Shown here one piece after another: positions 34,266 through 41,849 of a stretch of DNA of 64,000 nt. The stretch is from CAYNKA01 sp964397655 (GTDB lineage Bacteria; Spirochaetota; Spirochaetia; DTKZ01), in contig CAYNKA010000009.1 in NCBI GenBank assembly GCA_964397655.1, forward strand, positions 109,821 to 173,820. The letters are read 5' to 3'. Both the position numbers and the translations under genes were made by a program. The notes beneath the pieces were generated by a model that was given only the letters and a program-made list of their open reading frames with translations, was not told where the DNA came from and searched no databases. Position 1 is the first letter of the stretch. Every line of letters starts with the position of its first letter.

Positions 34266-35366
34266 CTAGTCCTCCTCCTGAGGCAGGTATTCGTAGATAT
34301 AGTCCCGTATGTTGTTGAGATGCATCCGGGAGACGTTCGTGAACTGGATGTGCATGATCGCCCCGCGAGGACGTTTGGGCGTGAGTCCTTTCACCTTTCC
34401 GTAAACTGTGACCGGACTGCCCTTTTCCGGTTCGAAGTCGACCTTGATGAGCGCGGCCTTTGGAAGAGGATTGTTGGAAAGGATGGCGCAGCCCCCCGTC
34501 GAGATGTCCTGAAGCGTTCCGAGGATCCTTCTGCTCTTGTTCACGACGGCCTGCTTTTCCTCCTCCCTTCCTTTCCCGCCGCCTACGATGTCGACGGGAT
34601 AGAAAAGCGCTGGTCCGTTTATCTCCTTCCGTTTCGACCTTCTGTTCTGGATCTGCTGAAGATTCTTCCCGTGTTCGACGAAGACCGACAATACCCCCCT
34701 GACACGTTTGTAACCAAGCACCTTCGACTTGAAGGCGTAGACCTCGGTTCCGCCCCGGATGAGGGTGAATCCGAGTTCCTCGCCCTTGGGCCAGGGGTAG
34801 TTGCCGGGTTCACGGTCTCCTCCCGGGCACTGGAACCCGATCATGTTCTGCATGTTGGAGGTGATGTAGCTCTCGAATTCCTCGCCGTTCCGGGTCCTGA
34901 TCGTCACTTCGGTGTTGATCTGCAGCGAAAGCGTCGTCGCTATGATCTTCTTCGATTGGGAGTTCGCCTCGACGATCTGCTTGATCTGGAAGATGAGGCT
35001 CTTTCTGAGTTCCTTTTCCTTCGGGGAAAGATTCTGACTTTCGAGGTGGGCCATGGCCTTTCTGAGGAGGGAATCGAGGACCTGCGGCTGGTCGAGAGCC
35101 CTGTTGGGATTCAGGAAATTCGTCGCCTTGACGTAATAGTTGAGGAGCTTGATGTGCTGACCGGAAAGGCCGAGTTTTTTCGCCCGTTTCTTGAGGGAAT
35201 GCCGGGCGAACGATCCGGATTTGTCCGAGGATCTCGCATGTACGTAGAACCCCCAGAGCACGAGGAGCAGGATGATGAAGGTGATGACGGATGCGACGAT
35301 GGTGTCCGATTTGTCGGGTTTCGCGAAGAATTGAATTCCCTCCAAAGCGAGAAGGGGGAAGGTCAT
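34266..35366 (-). CDS. Membrane-anchored PilZ-domain protein (c-di-GMP receptor)
   Basis: A 366-residue protein with one membrane helix near the N-terminus (about 24-45, TIVASVITFIILLLVLWGF). A helical linker and a FlgZ/YcgR-N-like beta domain (about 140-235) follow, then a C-terminal PilZ domain. The c-di-GMP motif is visible as RRSKRK (RxxxR, near 245) and DISTGGCAI (D/NxSxxG). It is probably a membrane-localised receptor that links c-di-GMP level to flagellar function. It overlaps the upstream gene as ATGA and lies downstream of fliD. Confidence 0.85.
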   Translation of the reverse strand: MTFPLLALEGIQFFAKPDKSDTIVASVITFIILLLVLWGFYVHARSSDKSGSFARHSLKKRAKKLGLSGQHIKLLNYYVKATNFLNPNRALDQPQVLDSLLRKAMAHLESQNLSPKEKELRKSLIFQIKQIVEANSQSKKIIATTLSLQINTEVTIRTRNGEEFESYITSNMQNMIGFQCPGGDREPGNYPWPKGEELGFTLIRGGTEVYAFKSKVLGYKRVRGVLSVFVEHGKNLQQIQNRRSKRKEINGPALFYPVDIVGGGKGREEEKQAVVNKSRRILGTLQDISTGGCAILSNNPLPKAALIKVDFEPEKGSPVTVYGKVKGLTPKRPRGAIMHIQFTNVSRMHLNNIRDYIYEYLPQEED

Positions 35367-36253
35367 GGCCTGTTCTCCTTGAGAAAATGCCGGTCGAGCA
35401 GGGCGGTGAGCGTTTCGGTTTTAGGAGCTATTTCGTATTCCATGAGATCTCCGATGAGGACCGAATCCTTGACGGTGAATGCCTCCTTAAGCTCCTTGAG
35501 GACGGCATTGAGCCCGTCCCGGAACGAGTCCAGTTCCGGAGTTCTCGGCAGGAGGGCGAGGAGCCGTATCGCCTTCATGATGCACTCGGTCGTGGCGATT
35601 ATGGAACGCATCGCCTCGGAGTCCTTTCCGGTCTGCAGCAGCAGGGAAACCTGTTCCAGGTCTCTCTGCTGCTCGCCGAGCATCCTTACGACCGTTTCGG
35701 CCTCCGATCTCGGATCGGAGAGTTCCCTGATCCTTTCGGCTATGATCTTGAGCACCGTGCGGACGTATTCGGCCGCTGGAATCGTCGATTCCTCCGGAAG
35801 AGCGTCTTCGCCGGAATTTTCCAGATCACCTGCCATCCGATCCAAAGCGGAAAAATCCCCGTGAACGGAGTCGCCGTAGAAATCCTGAAGATGAACCGCG
35901 AGGTTGCTTCTCACATAGGAGTATTCCGAGAAGATATCGATCAACGCGACCCGGTCGCCGCGCAGGAGGCATTCTTCCATGATCGCGAAGTATTCGGAAA
36001 GGATTTCGAGTTCTTCGAGATCCCGTTCAAACCTGGACCGCGTAAGAAGCTCGATCCTTCTTATTTCGCCGAGGGGGACCGTGTCCCATTTCGTTTCGTT
36101 GCCGGAGTCACGGACTTCGCCGTTGATGCGGACCTCGGAAACCGAACCGCCCTGCGAGCGGACCCAATCCGAGAGCGAACGGAGGATTTCCGAAACGTTT
36201 CGTTCCTGTTCGAGAGTCGCATCGAGATGTTGCCCGTCGAGGAAGATTTCCAC
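35363..36253 (-). CDS. Helical protein of unknown function between fliD and the PilZ gene
   Basis: A 296-residue soluble protein. Residues 1-70 look like a small alpha/beta (ubiquitin-like) domain, MEIFLDGQHLDATLEQE through IRRIELLTRS; the remaining ~225 residues are long acidic helices likely to bundle. No enzyme motif or membrane segment. It starts with GTG, with AAAGGAG seven bases upstream. Its fixed place between fliD and a PilZ receptor suggests a flagellum-linked chaperone or regulator, but this is inference from order alone. Confidence 0.75.
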   Translation of the reverse strand: MEIFLDGQHLDATLEQERNVSEILRSLSDWVRSQGGSVSEVRINGEVRDSGNETKWDTVPLGEIRRIELLTRSRFERDLEELEILSEYFAIMEECLLRGDRVALIDIFSEYSYVRSNLAVHLQDFYGDSVHGDFSALDRMAGDLENSGEDALPEESTIPAAEYVRTVLKIIAERIRELSDPRSEAETVVRMLGEQQRDLEQVSLLLQTGKDSEAMRSIIATTECIMKAIRLLALLPRTPELDSFRDGLNAVLKELKEAFTVKDSVLIGDLMEYEIAPKTETLTALLDRHFLKENRP

Positions 36254-36279
36254 CTGAGACTCCTTTACTTCTACTTTAA

Positions 36280-38307
36280 TTATCGAGAGGAAGAGTGGCT
36301 TTTGTTAAAATTTTCTATAGTCTGCGAACTTTTTTCCAGAGAGTTGAGCGCGCCTTCCATTGCCCCGTACTTTCTTTTCATGTCCTGTTCGTAGCGGGAA
36401 AGGTACTGATTGTAACTGTCTATCTTCCGTTTCGTTTGGCCGATCTGCGTGTCGAGGGTGGAAATCTTCAAGGAGAGTATCCCCCCCGTCTGGACGAAGG
36501 GCCTGAGGTAGTTGTCTACCGCCACGCCGATTCCCGAATCCATCACGAGGTCGCCGTTCGTGTCGCTGCCGAACATGTCCTTGATTCCCAAGAATTTGCT
36601 CTTCAGCCCCTCGTCGAGCTGGGTTTCGTTGATTTCGAGATATCCTCGAAGTTTGGTGACGTCGTAACTTCCTCCGCCGCCCTGCCTGGCGTTCGTCGAG
36701 ATCCCGATCTGGGAAAGCATCGAAAGCCCCTGTTCGAGGCGGGTGGGGTAGGCGTTGCTCATGATGTTCTGGAGCGTCGTTCTCGTCTGGGAGAGGGTGA
36801 GATCGCCACGGAATGCGCCGAGTTTCTCCTTCGCCTTCGAACGTTCGTCGTCGGAGAGATAGGAAATCTCGTTGATGATGTTCTCGTCGCCGCGTGTCAG
36901 GATGTTGATGTTTGCGACGAGCTGATTGTAGTTGCCGACGAATTTTATGAGCGTGTCCTTAACCTTTTTCCTGTCGGGTTCGACGCTGAGGTTCACCGGG
37001 GCTTCCCCGGTTCCCTGGAGCGTAAGGGTGACGCCAGGAAGGAGATCGTCGATCACGTTGCTCTTCCGCCTGATGGTGACTCCGTTCAGGGATATTTCCG
37101 CATCCTGCGCCGAGGATACCGGAGAGAAGGGCTTGAAATCCCCCCTGGAGGCCGGATCGTAGATCTTGACGTTGCGGACTTCGAGCTCGCGATACGTGTT
37201 GTTGTTGCGGAAATTCAGCGAGTTCACCGAGTTCGCATAATGCTTGAGCGGGATTTTCAGGGTTACGAAGTCGGTCGAGTCCGAAAGCTGGGGGAGCGGA
37301 ACGGTGCCCGTCTCCGTACCGAGAAACATCATGCCCAGATCGTCCACGACCTTGGGCGGTTCCGGCGGCTTCCATTCCGGCAGAACGACCTTGGAAGGGC
37401 TGTTCGGGACGGAGACGTCCCTGAGGGTCGTCGAGCCGAGGTCCGGAATGGTCGGGCCCGGAGGGGGAAGCGGCGGAGTGCGGACTTCCTTCGCCATGTA
37501 GGTGACCTTAGCTTCCATTTCGAGGATCATGCCGTCCTGGATCGGGAGCGGAGGGGCGAGGGGCAGAACCGCCTCGCCTCCGGGGGAAATTTTCATGGTG
37601 CCGGTCTTCACCGTGACCTCGCCGCCCGAGACCGGCTTCGTCCAAGGTTTGGGAGGATTCGCGTCGAGGTCGAAGGATCGGGAAGTCGCGGAGTTGCGTT
37701 CCAGAAGTCCGACCTTTTCTCCGAGAGCCGCCGAATCGCCGAGGAAGCTCAGGGTGTTGGCTGCTCCGGTTTTCAGGGATTCGACGACGAGGACCTGGGT
37801 GGAATCCGAATTCTTTATGAGCTGGGCCTTGACGAGATCGCCCGCGCGATCGTTCAGCGTCTGGACGAAATCCTGCAGCTTGCCCCCCCGAAAGGTGAAC
37901 GCGGATTCCTTTTCTCCCACCCGGAATCCGTATTTGCCCGCCGGCACCGTGAAGTCCCGGTCCACGGGCTTGGACAGGAATTTGTCCGCTTCAGCGAGCT
38001 TCCTGACCGTGAGGTCGAGCTTTCCTTCGAGGGCCTCCCGTGTAGCGGTCGCCGTTACGACCTTGTCGTTGGAGGAAACGACCGTTCTTTCGTTGAAGGG
38101 ATTCTGGAAACCGAAGAGGTCGCGGGCGCTGTCCCGGAGACGCGAATAAGCCTGGTTCAGCTCGCGCCAATAGGTCTGCTGGTTCTTGTAGGTCTTGACC
38201 GATTCCTCCATCCGCTTGAGAGGAATCTTTTCGACCTCCACGAGACCTTTTACGAGTTGATCGGTGTTGTATTTGCTTTTAATCCCGGGGATCGAAATAT
38301 CGGACAC
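36280..38307 (-). CDS. fliD: Flagellar hook-associated protein 2 (filament cap)
   Basis: A 675-residue FliD. N-terminal MSDISIPGIKSKYNTDQLVKG and EKIPLKRMEESVKTYKNQQTYWREL, FNERTVVSSNDKVVTATAT, and a C-terminal coiled coil (DTQIGQTKRKIDSYNQYLSRYEQDMKRKYGAMEGALN) match the family. It caps the growing filament and promotes FlaB polymerisation. It starts at GTG with GGGGCG upstream. Around residues 270-350 there is a proline-rich insertion (PPLPPPGPTIP, PEWKPPEPPK) flanked by a carbohydrate-binding-like beta segment, which makes it longer than the ~450-residue E. coli protein. It follows flaG by 26 bases. Confidence 0.93.
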   Translation of the reverse strand: MSDISIPGIKSKYNTDQLVKGLVEVEKIPLKRMEESVKTYKNQQTYWRELNQAYSRLRDSARDLFGFQNPFNERTVVSSNDKVVTATATREALEGKLDLTVRKLAEADKFLSKPVDRDFTVPAGKYGFRVGEKESAFTFRGGKLQDFVQTLNDRAGDLVKAQLIKNSDSTQVLVVESLKTGAANTLSFLGDSAALGEKVGLLERNSATSRSFDLDANPPKPWTKPVSGGEVTVKTGTMKISPGGEAVLPLAPPLPIQDGMILEMEAKVTYMAKEVRTPPLPPPGPTIPDLGSTTLRDVSVPNSPSKVVLPEWKPPEPPKVVDDLGMMFLGTETGTVPLPQLSDSTDFVTLKIPLKHYANSVNSLNFRNNNTYRELEVRNVKIYDPASRGDFKPFSPVSSAQDAEISLNGVTIRRKSNVIDDLLPGVTLTLQGTGEAPVNLSVEPDRKKVKDTLIKFVGNYNQLVANINILTRGDENIINEISYLSDDERSKAKEKLGAFRGDLTLSQTRTTLQNIMSNAYPTRLEQGLSMLSQIGISTNARQGGGGSYDVTKLRGYLEINETQLDEGLKSKFLGIKDMFGSDTNGDLVMDSGIGVAVDNYLRPFVQTGGILSLKISTLDTQIGQTKRKIDSYNQYLSRYEQDMKRKYGAMEGALNSLEKSSQTIENFNKSHSSSR

Positions 38308-38333
38308 GAACGCCCCTTTCCCCCCGAAAACTC

Positions 38334-38678
38334 CTAGATCTTCTCATCGAAAAGAAGCCCGATGGCTTCGCGGATGCGCAGGTGAAGACGTTGAATTTCC
38401 TCCGGAGGGAGCACCTTGATAACCTTATCGGTCTCGGTGTCGATGACCTTGACTACGATCTGGTCGAGTTCCCTGTTGATGGAGTATTGAAGTCTGCGGT
38501 TGAAAAGACCGCTGAGCTTTTCTATTTCCCTTATGTGCCGGACGACCTGCTGTTGGTCCATCGGGGCGGCATCGCCTGTCGGTGTTGCGGGTACCATTTG
38601 AGGCATCTGGCGATTATTGAGCGTAGTGGGAATCCCGACTAATCCGTTGGAAGGGATTCCCGTGATTTCCAGTGCCAT
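38334..38678 (-). CDS. flaG: FlaG-family flagellar protein
   Basis: A 114-residue FlaG. The conserved C-terminal half is LFNRRLQYSINRELDQIVVKVIDTETDKVIKVLPPEEI and on, preceded by a ~45-residue disordered, Pro/Met-rich head. FlaG proteins influence filament length and are usually next to fliD, as here. ACGGAGGTAAG precedes the ATG. It lies downstream of a flaB terminator, so it is read either by read-through or from a weak promoter in the 135-base gap; none is obvious. Confidence 0.88.
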   Translation of the reverse strand: MALEITGIPSNGLVGIPTTLNNRQMPQMVPATPTGDAAPMDQQQVVRHIREIEKLSGLFNRRLQYSINRELDQIVVKVIDTETDKVIKVLPPEEIQRLHLRIREAIGLLFDEKI

Positions 38679-38700
38679 TTTCTTACCTCCGTGTAAGAAA

Positions 38701-38740
38701 GAAAAAGAGCGACAGGAGAGGAGCGCGAACCCCTCCTGTC
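38701..38740 (-). terminator. Terminator after flaB (first copy)
   Basis: On the minus strand an 8-bp stem (38740-38733 with 38718-38711) is followed by CTCTTTTTCTTTC. It lies between the flaB stop and flaG. Confidence 0.72.
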
Positions 38741-38755
38741 CCGAAGTCGTGCATT

Positions 38756-38782
38756 CAAGAGATGACGTCCAGTGATCTCTTG
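38756..38782 (-). repeat. Second inverted repeat in the flaB 3' region
   Basis: Perfect 8-bp repeat (38756-38763 with 38775-38782, 11-base gap), without a T-run. It precedes the true terminator in the message, so it may protect the flagellin mRNA 3' end. Confidence 0.5.
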
Positions 38783-38814
38783 TAGCAGCGGAACGGAAAA
38801 TGAATCAGTAGCTT

Positions 38815-39669
38815 TTACCCGAGGAGCTGCATTACGGACTGGCTCTTCACGTTGGCCTGAGCCAGCATGGCGGTGTTGGCGTTGCTGAGGATCTGGTTCT
38901 TGGTGTAGTTCACCATCTCGCTCGCCATGTCCACATCTCGGATCCGGGATTCGGAAGCCTGCATGTTCTCCGCGGCGACGGCGACGCCTTTGCTCGCCAT
39001 CTCGAAGCGATTCTGGTACGCGCCGAGATCGGCCCTCTGCTTGTTGATGATCTTCAGGGCCGAATCGACCATTCCGATCGACTGGTTGGCGCTTTCCACG
39101 GTCGAGATGGAGATGACCCCCTGCTGACCCTGCGACTTCTGGAGCCCAAGAGCCTGAGCCGTCATGGTCCCGATGTAAACGCGTTTGGATTGATCCATAT
39201 TGGCGCCGATCTGGAAGTTCATTACCCCGCCGGTGACGGAGTCCCGGGCGAATGCCCCGGTCAGAATGTTCATTCCGTTGAACTGCGCATGGGACGCAAT
39301 CCTGTTGACTTCATCCACGAGCTGGGACACTTCGACTTGGATCTGCAACCTGTCTTCCTGGGTGTAGATGCCGTTCGCGGACTGTACGGACAGCTCGCGG
39401 ATGCGGTGCAGAATGTCCTGGGTCTCCTGGAGATAACCTTCGGTGGTCTGAATGAAAGAGATTCCGTTTTCGATGTTGCGTTGAGCCTGATTCAGACCCC
39501 TGATTTGGCTCCGAAGCTTTTCGGAAACCGCAAGTCCCGACGCGTCGTCGCCTGCTCGGTTGATTCTGAGGCCGGAGCTCAATTTTTCGATGTTCTTCGT
39601 GAGTTCCGAACCCCGAGCGCCTAGTTCCCTGTTGGCATAAGCGGCGCTCATGTTGTGGTTAATAATCAT
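38815..39669 (-). CDS. flaB: Periplasmic flagellin FlaB (copy 1)
   Basis: A 284-residue core flagellin. N-terminal D0/D1 helices (MIINHNMSAAYANRELG, LSSGLRINRAGDDASGLAVS, GISFIQTTEGYLQETQDILH) and C-terminal ADLGAYQNRFEMASKG and MASEMVNYTKNQILSNANTAMLAQANVKSQSV frame a very short central region, as in spirochaetal FlaB that never leaves the periplasm. The start at 39669 has AAGGAGGGT; a GGA-loop hairpin lies just before it. It is clearly paralogous to the next gene. Downstream are a terminator, flaG and fliD. Confidence 0.96.
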   Translation of the reverse strand: MIINHNMSAAYANRELGARGSELTKNIEKLSSGLRINRAGDDASGLAVSEKLRSQIRGLNQAQRNIENGISFIQTTEGYLQETQDILHRIRELSVQSANGIYTQEDRLQIQVEVSQLVDEVNRIASHAQFNGMNILTGAFARDSVTGGVMNFQIGANMDQSKRVYIGTMTAQALGLQKSQGQQGVISISTVESANQSIGMVDSALKIINKQRADLGAYQNRFEMASKGVAVAAENMQASESRIRDVDMASEMVNYTKNQILSNANTAMLAQANVKSQSVMQLLG

Positions 39670-39693
39670 AGGATAACCCTCCTTGAAGTTTCC

Positions 39694-39713
39694 CGAAGGC
39701 ATCCATGCCTTCG
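39694..39713 (-). promoter_or_regulatory. CsrA-type hairpin in the flaB copy 1 leader
   Basis: A 7-bp perfect stem (39713-39707 with 39700-39694) closes the hexaloop AUGGAU, matching the ANGGA loop preferred by CsrA. Its foot is nine bases upstream of AAGGAGGG (39684-39677), which holds a second GGA. The other flagellin leader has the same loop and spacing on a different stem. Confidence 0.72.
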
Positions 39714-39878
39714 TTTTGTATGCTCGCGGGGAATTCTCCAGGGTTAGTTCGCGCTTCCCCTGCCGTTCCGTTTCCCCAAGCAACAAAGAGATATTCCCGA
39801 CCCCTCGCGGAATCGGGAAATCCCCTTGTTCCAGAGCATATCGAAGAGGGTGTTTTTCAAAGAACCAAAATTACTCTA

Positions 39879-39907
39879 ATAATACTACTCTATTGGAGGA
39901 GTTGCAA
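39879..39907 (-). promoter_or_regulatory. Sigma-70-type promoter of flaB copy 1
   Basis: On the minus strand TTGCAA (39907-39902), 17 bases, TATTAT (39884-39879). The -35 lies within the last codons of flaB copy 2. The leader would be about 200 bases and also contains a 7-bp hairpin at 39819-39794. Confidence 0.5.
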
Positions 39908-40750
39908 GACCGTCTGGCTCTTCTGGTTCGCCTGCGCGAGCATGGCGTTTCCGGACTGGGTCAGAATCTGGTTCTTGGTGTAGTCGACCATTTCGGCGGC
40001 CATGTTCACGTCCCGTATCCGGGATTCGGCGGCTTGGAGGTTTTCCGCGCCGGCGTCGATTCCCTTGATCGCGTGCTCGAGACGGTTCTGGTACGCGCCG
40101 AGATCGGCTCTCTGTTTGTTGATGACCTTGAGCGCCGAGTCGAGAATGCCGATCGTCTGGTTCGAGCCTTCGGGCGAGGAGAGGGAAACGATCTTGCCCG
40201 AGCCGGACTGCCTCACGCCGAGAGCCGCCGCGGTCATCGTTCCGATATAGACCCGTTCTCTCTGGTCCATGTTGGAGCCGATGTGGAAATACATGGATGC
40301 GGTGATGATGTTCTCGCCGCCTTCCCTGCCGAACCTGCCGGTGAGGAGGTTCATGCCGTTGAACTGGGCGTGAGAAGCGATCCTGTCGATCTCGTCCACG
40401 AGCTGGGAGACTTCCACCTGGATCTGCATCCGGTCTTCCTGGGTGTAGATGCCGTTCGAGGACTGGACGGCGAGCTCCCGGATCCTCTGGAGGATGTCCT
40501 GGGATTCCTGCAGGTATCCTTCAGTCGTCTGGATGAAGGATATGCCGTTCATCGCGTTCGTCGATGCCTGACGGAGCCCCCGGATCTGGGACCGCATCTT
40601 CTCGGATACCGCGAGGCCGGAAGCGTCGTCCCCGGCCCTGTTGATCCTGAGCCCCGAGGAGAGCTTTTCCAGGTTTTTCGTCAGGTTGACTTCGTTGACG
40701 CTGCCCTGACGCTGAGCGAACATGGCGCTCAGGTTGTGGTTGATGATCAT
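39890..40750 (-). CDS. flaB: Periplasmic flagellin FlaB (copy 2)
   Basis: A 286-residue core flagellin, strongly similar to copy 1 over both helical ends (MIINHNLSAMFAQRQGS, GLRINRAGDDASGLAVSEKM, SFIQTTEGYLQESQDILQ, and MAAEMVDYTKNQILTQSGNAMLAQANQKSQTVLQLL). The short centre (about 150-215) differs most. The start at 40750 has AAGGAGGATC with a GGA-loop hairpin just upstream. Spirochaetes commonly assemble several FlaB subunits into one filament core. It has a sigma-28-type promoter, unlike the sigma-70-like one seen before copy 1. Confidence 0.96.
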   Translation of the reverse strand: MIINHNLSAMFAQRQGSVNEVNLTKNLEKLSSGLRINRAGDDASGLAVSEKMRSQIRGLRQASTNAMNGISFIQTTEGYLQESQDILQRIRELAVQSSNGIYTQEDRMQIQVEVSQLVDEIDRIASHAQFNGMNLLTGRFGREGGENIITASMYFHIGSNMDQRERVYIGTMTAAALGVRQSGSGKIVSLSSPEGSNQTIGILDSALKVINKQRADLGAYQNRLEHAIKGIDAGAENLQAAESRIRDVNMAAEMVDYTKNQILTQSGNAMLAQANQKSQTVLQLLQ

Positions 40751-40770
40751 AGATCCTCCTTGAAATTCTT

Positions 40771-40790
40771 TTTCGGCGTCCATGCCGAAA
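40771..40790 (-). promoter_or_regulatory. CsrA-type hairpin in the flaB copy 2 leader
   Basis: A 7-bp stem (40790-40784 with 40777-40771) closes AUGGAC. Its foot is nine bases from AAGGAGGATC (40761-40752). A further hairpin lies upstream (arms 40830-40825/40822-40818 with 40808-40804/40802-40797). Confidence 0.72.
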
Positions 40791-40890
40791 GTTTTTTCTC
40801 AAGTCGGTCTTCAGAAAACCGATATTGAGAATGACGGGGAAAAGTGGGTTTCCCCGGGGAATTCGGGAAATTCCACCTACCCCTGTCATT

Positions 40891-40918
40891 CTATCGGCGG
40901 GGGAGGGCTTAAAATTTA
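40891..40918 (-). promoter_or_regulatory. Sigma-28-type promoter of flaB copy 2
   Basis: On the minus strand TAAATTTT (40918-40911), 12 bases, GCCGATAG (40898-40891). The -10 matches the FliA consensus in seven of eight positions; spacing is one base longer than ideal. Leader about 134 bases. Confidence 0.65.
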
Positions 40919-40943
40919 AGCGTCTGTAGTTTTTTTGGATATT

Positions 40944-41786
40944 TCAGGCTGTCGGCGGAGGGATTTCCGGTTTGACGTCCTTACGTTTGTGCTGCTGCTT
41001 GAGATATTCGTTCATGATGACCTTGAATTTCATCGGTATCTGATCTTCCTGGAAGAGAAGGGCGAAAGCCGCGATGTCCTTGCGTCCCTCGACCGGTTCG
41101 TGACGGATGATGAGGCCGGGAATGTCGATGGCATCGGAATTCTCTTCGAGTTCTATGCGGAGCACCGCCTCCTTGTTCAGGAGGTATTTGGCGACTCCGA
41201 AAATGATGACCTTCGCCCCCGAGAACGACACGTCCCTGATGATTCCCTTCCTCGGCACTCCTTGAATGAAGATCGTCGTCTCCTTCGCCTTCAGGCCCAT
41301 CTTCCTGAGAGCGTCGACCGTCAGGATTATCCTGTCTTCCTTGCGCTTCTTGGAATTCATGTTGGCTTCCAGGAGCGTCCCGATGACTTCGATGAGATCG
41401 TCGGCCGGCCGTTGCGTGAAGGATAGGGAAATGAAGCTTAGGTCCGGATTGTCCTTGTTGTACGGCGTGTATCCGACAACCTTCGCGGAAACGAAGAACG
41501 ATACCGGATCGCCCTTTTCCGCCTTTTGGAAGCTGAATCTGAGAGAAACGACGTTGTTCGCCTTTCGCGTCACTTCCTGGATGGAGGACTTGACGTTCGC
41601 GATGATTTTCGCGCTCGTCATCGAGGCCGAGTAGATGATGCACGGCCATTGATACCCGAGGCATTTCAGGTAGACCTGTTTGGAAACCAGCTGGGTCGTC
41701 TTGATGACTTCCTTCGTGAAGGTGACCTCGAGATTGGCGTACTGCTCATAGTAGTTGGATATTTGTTGACTCGTGATAATGGACAT
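40944..41786 (-). CDS. plzA: PlzA-like PilZ-domain c-di-GMP receptor
   Basis: A 280-residue protein with an N-terminal PilZN-type beta domain (about 1-135) and a C-terminal PilZ domain. c-di-GMP motifs are RKEDR (near 150, preceded by NSKK) and DVSFSGAKVII (near 185). The two-domain layout and lack of a membrane segment match Borrelia/Treponema PlzA, which couples c-di-GMP to motility and other functions. The C-terminal tail is charged and probably disordered. No Shine-Dalgarno is seen at the ATG; TTGACT and TACTAT (18-base gap) lie just upstream at about 41827-41800. It is followed by the flaB copy 2 promoter. Confidence 0.85.
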   Translation of the reverse strand: MSIITSQQISNYYEQYANLEVTFTKEVIKTTQLVSKQVYLKCLGYQWPCIIYSASMTSAKIIANVKSSIQEVTRKANNVVSLRFSFQKAEKGDPVSFFVSAKVVGYTPYNKDNPDLSFISLSFTQRPADDLIEVIGTLLEANMNSKKRKEDRIILTVDALRKMGLKAKETTIFIQGVPRKGIIRDVSFSGAKVIIFGVAKYLLNKEAVLRIELEENSDAIDIPGLIIRHEPVEGRKDIAAFALLFQEDQIPMKFKVIMNEYLKQQHKRKDVKPEIPPPTA

Positions 41787-41849
41787 GGCGACTGGAAGAA
41801 TAGTAGTATACTTGCCTGAGAAAAGTCAATCTTAACGGAGGATTCGCCT

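Noticed and set aside
36295..38337. Long plus-strand open frame opposite fliD
   Set aside because: Mirror of the fliD gene, with no start signal and no recognisable protein.
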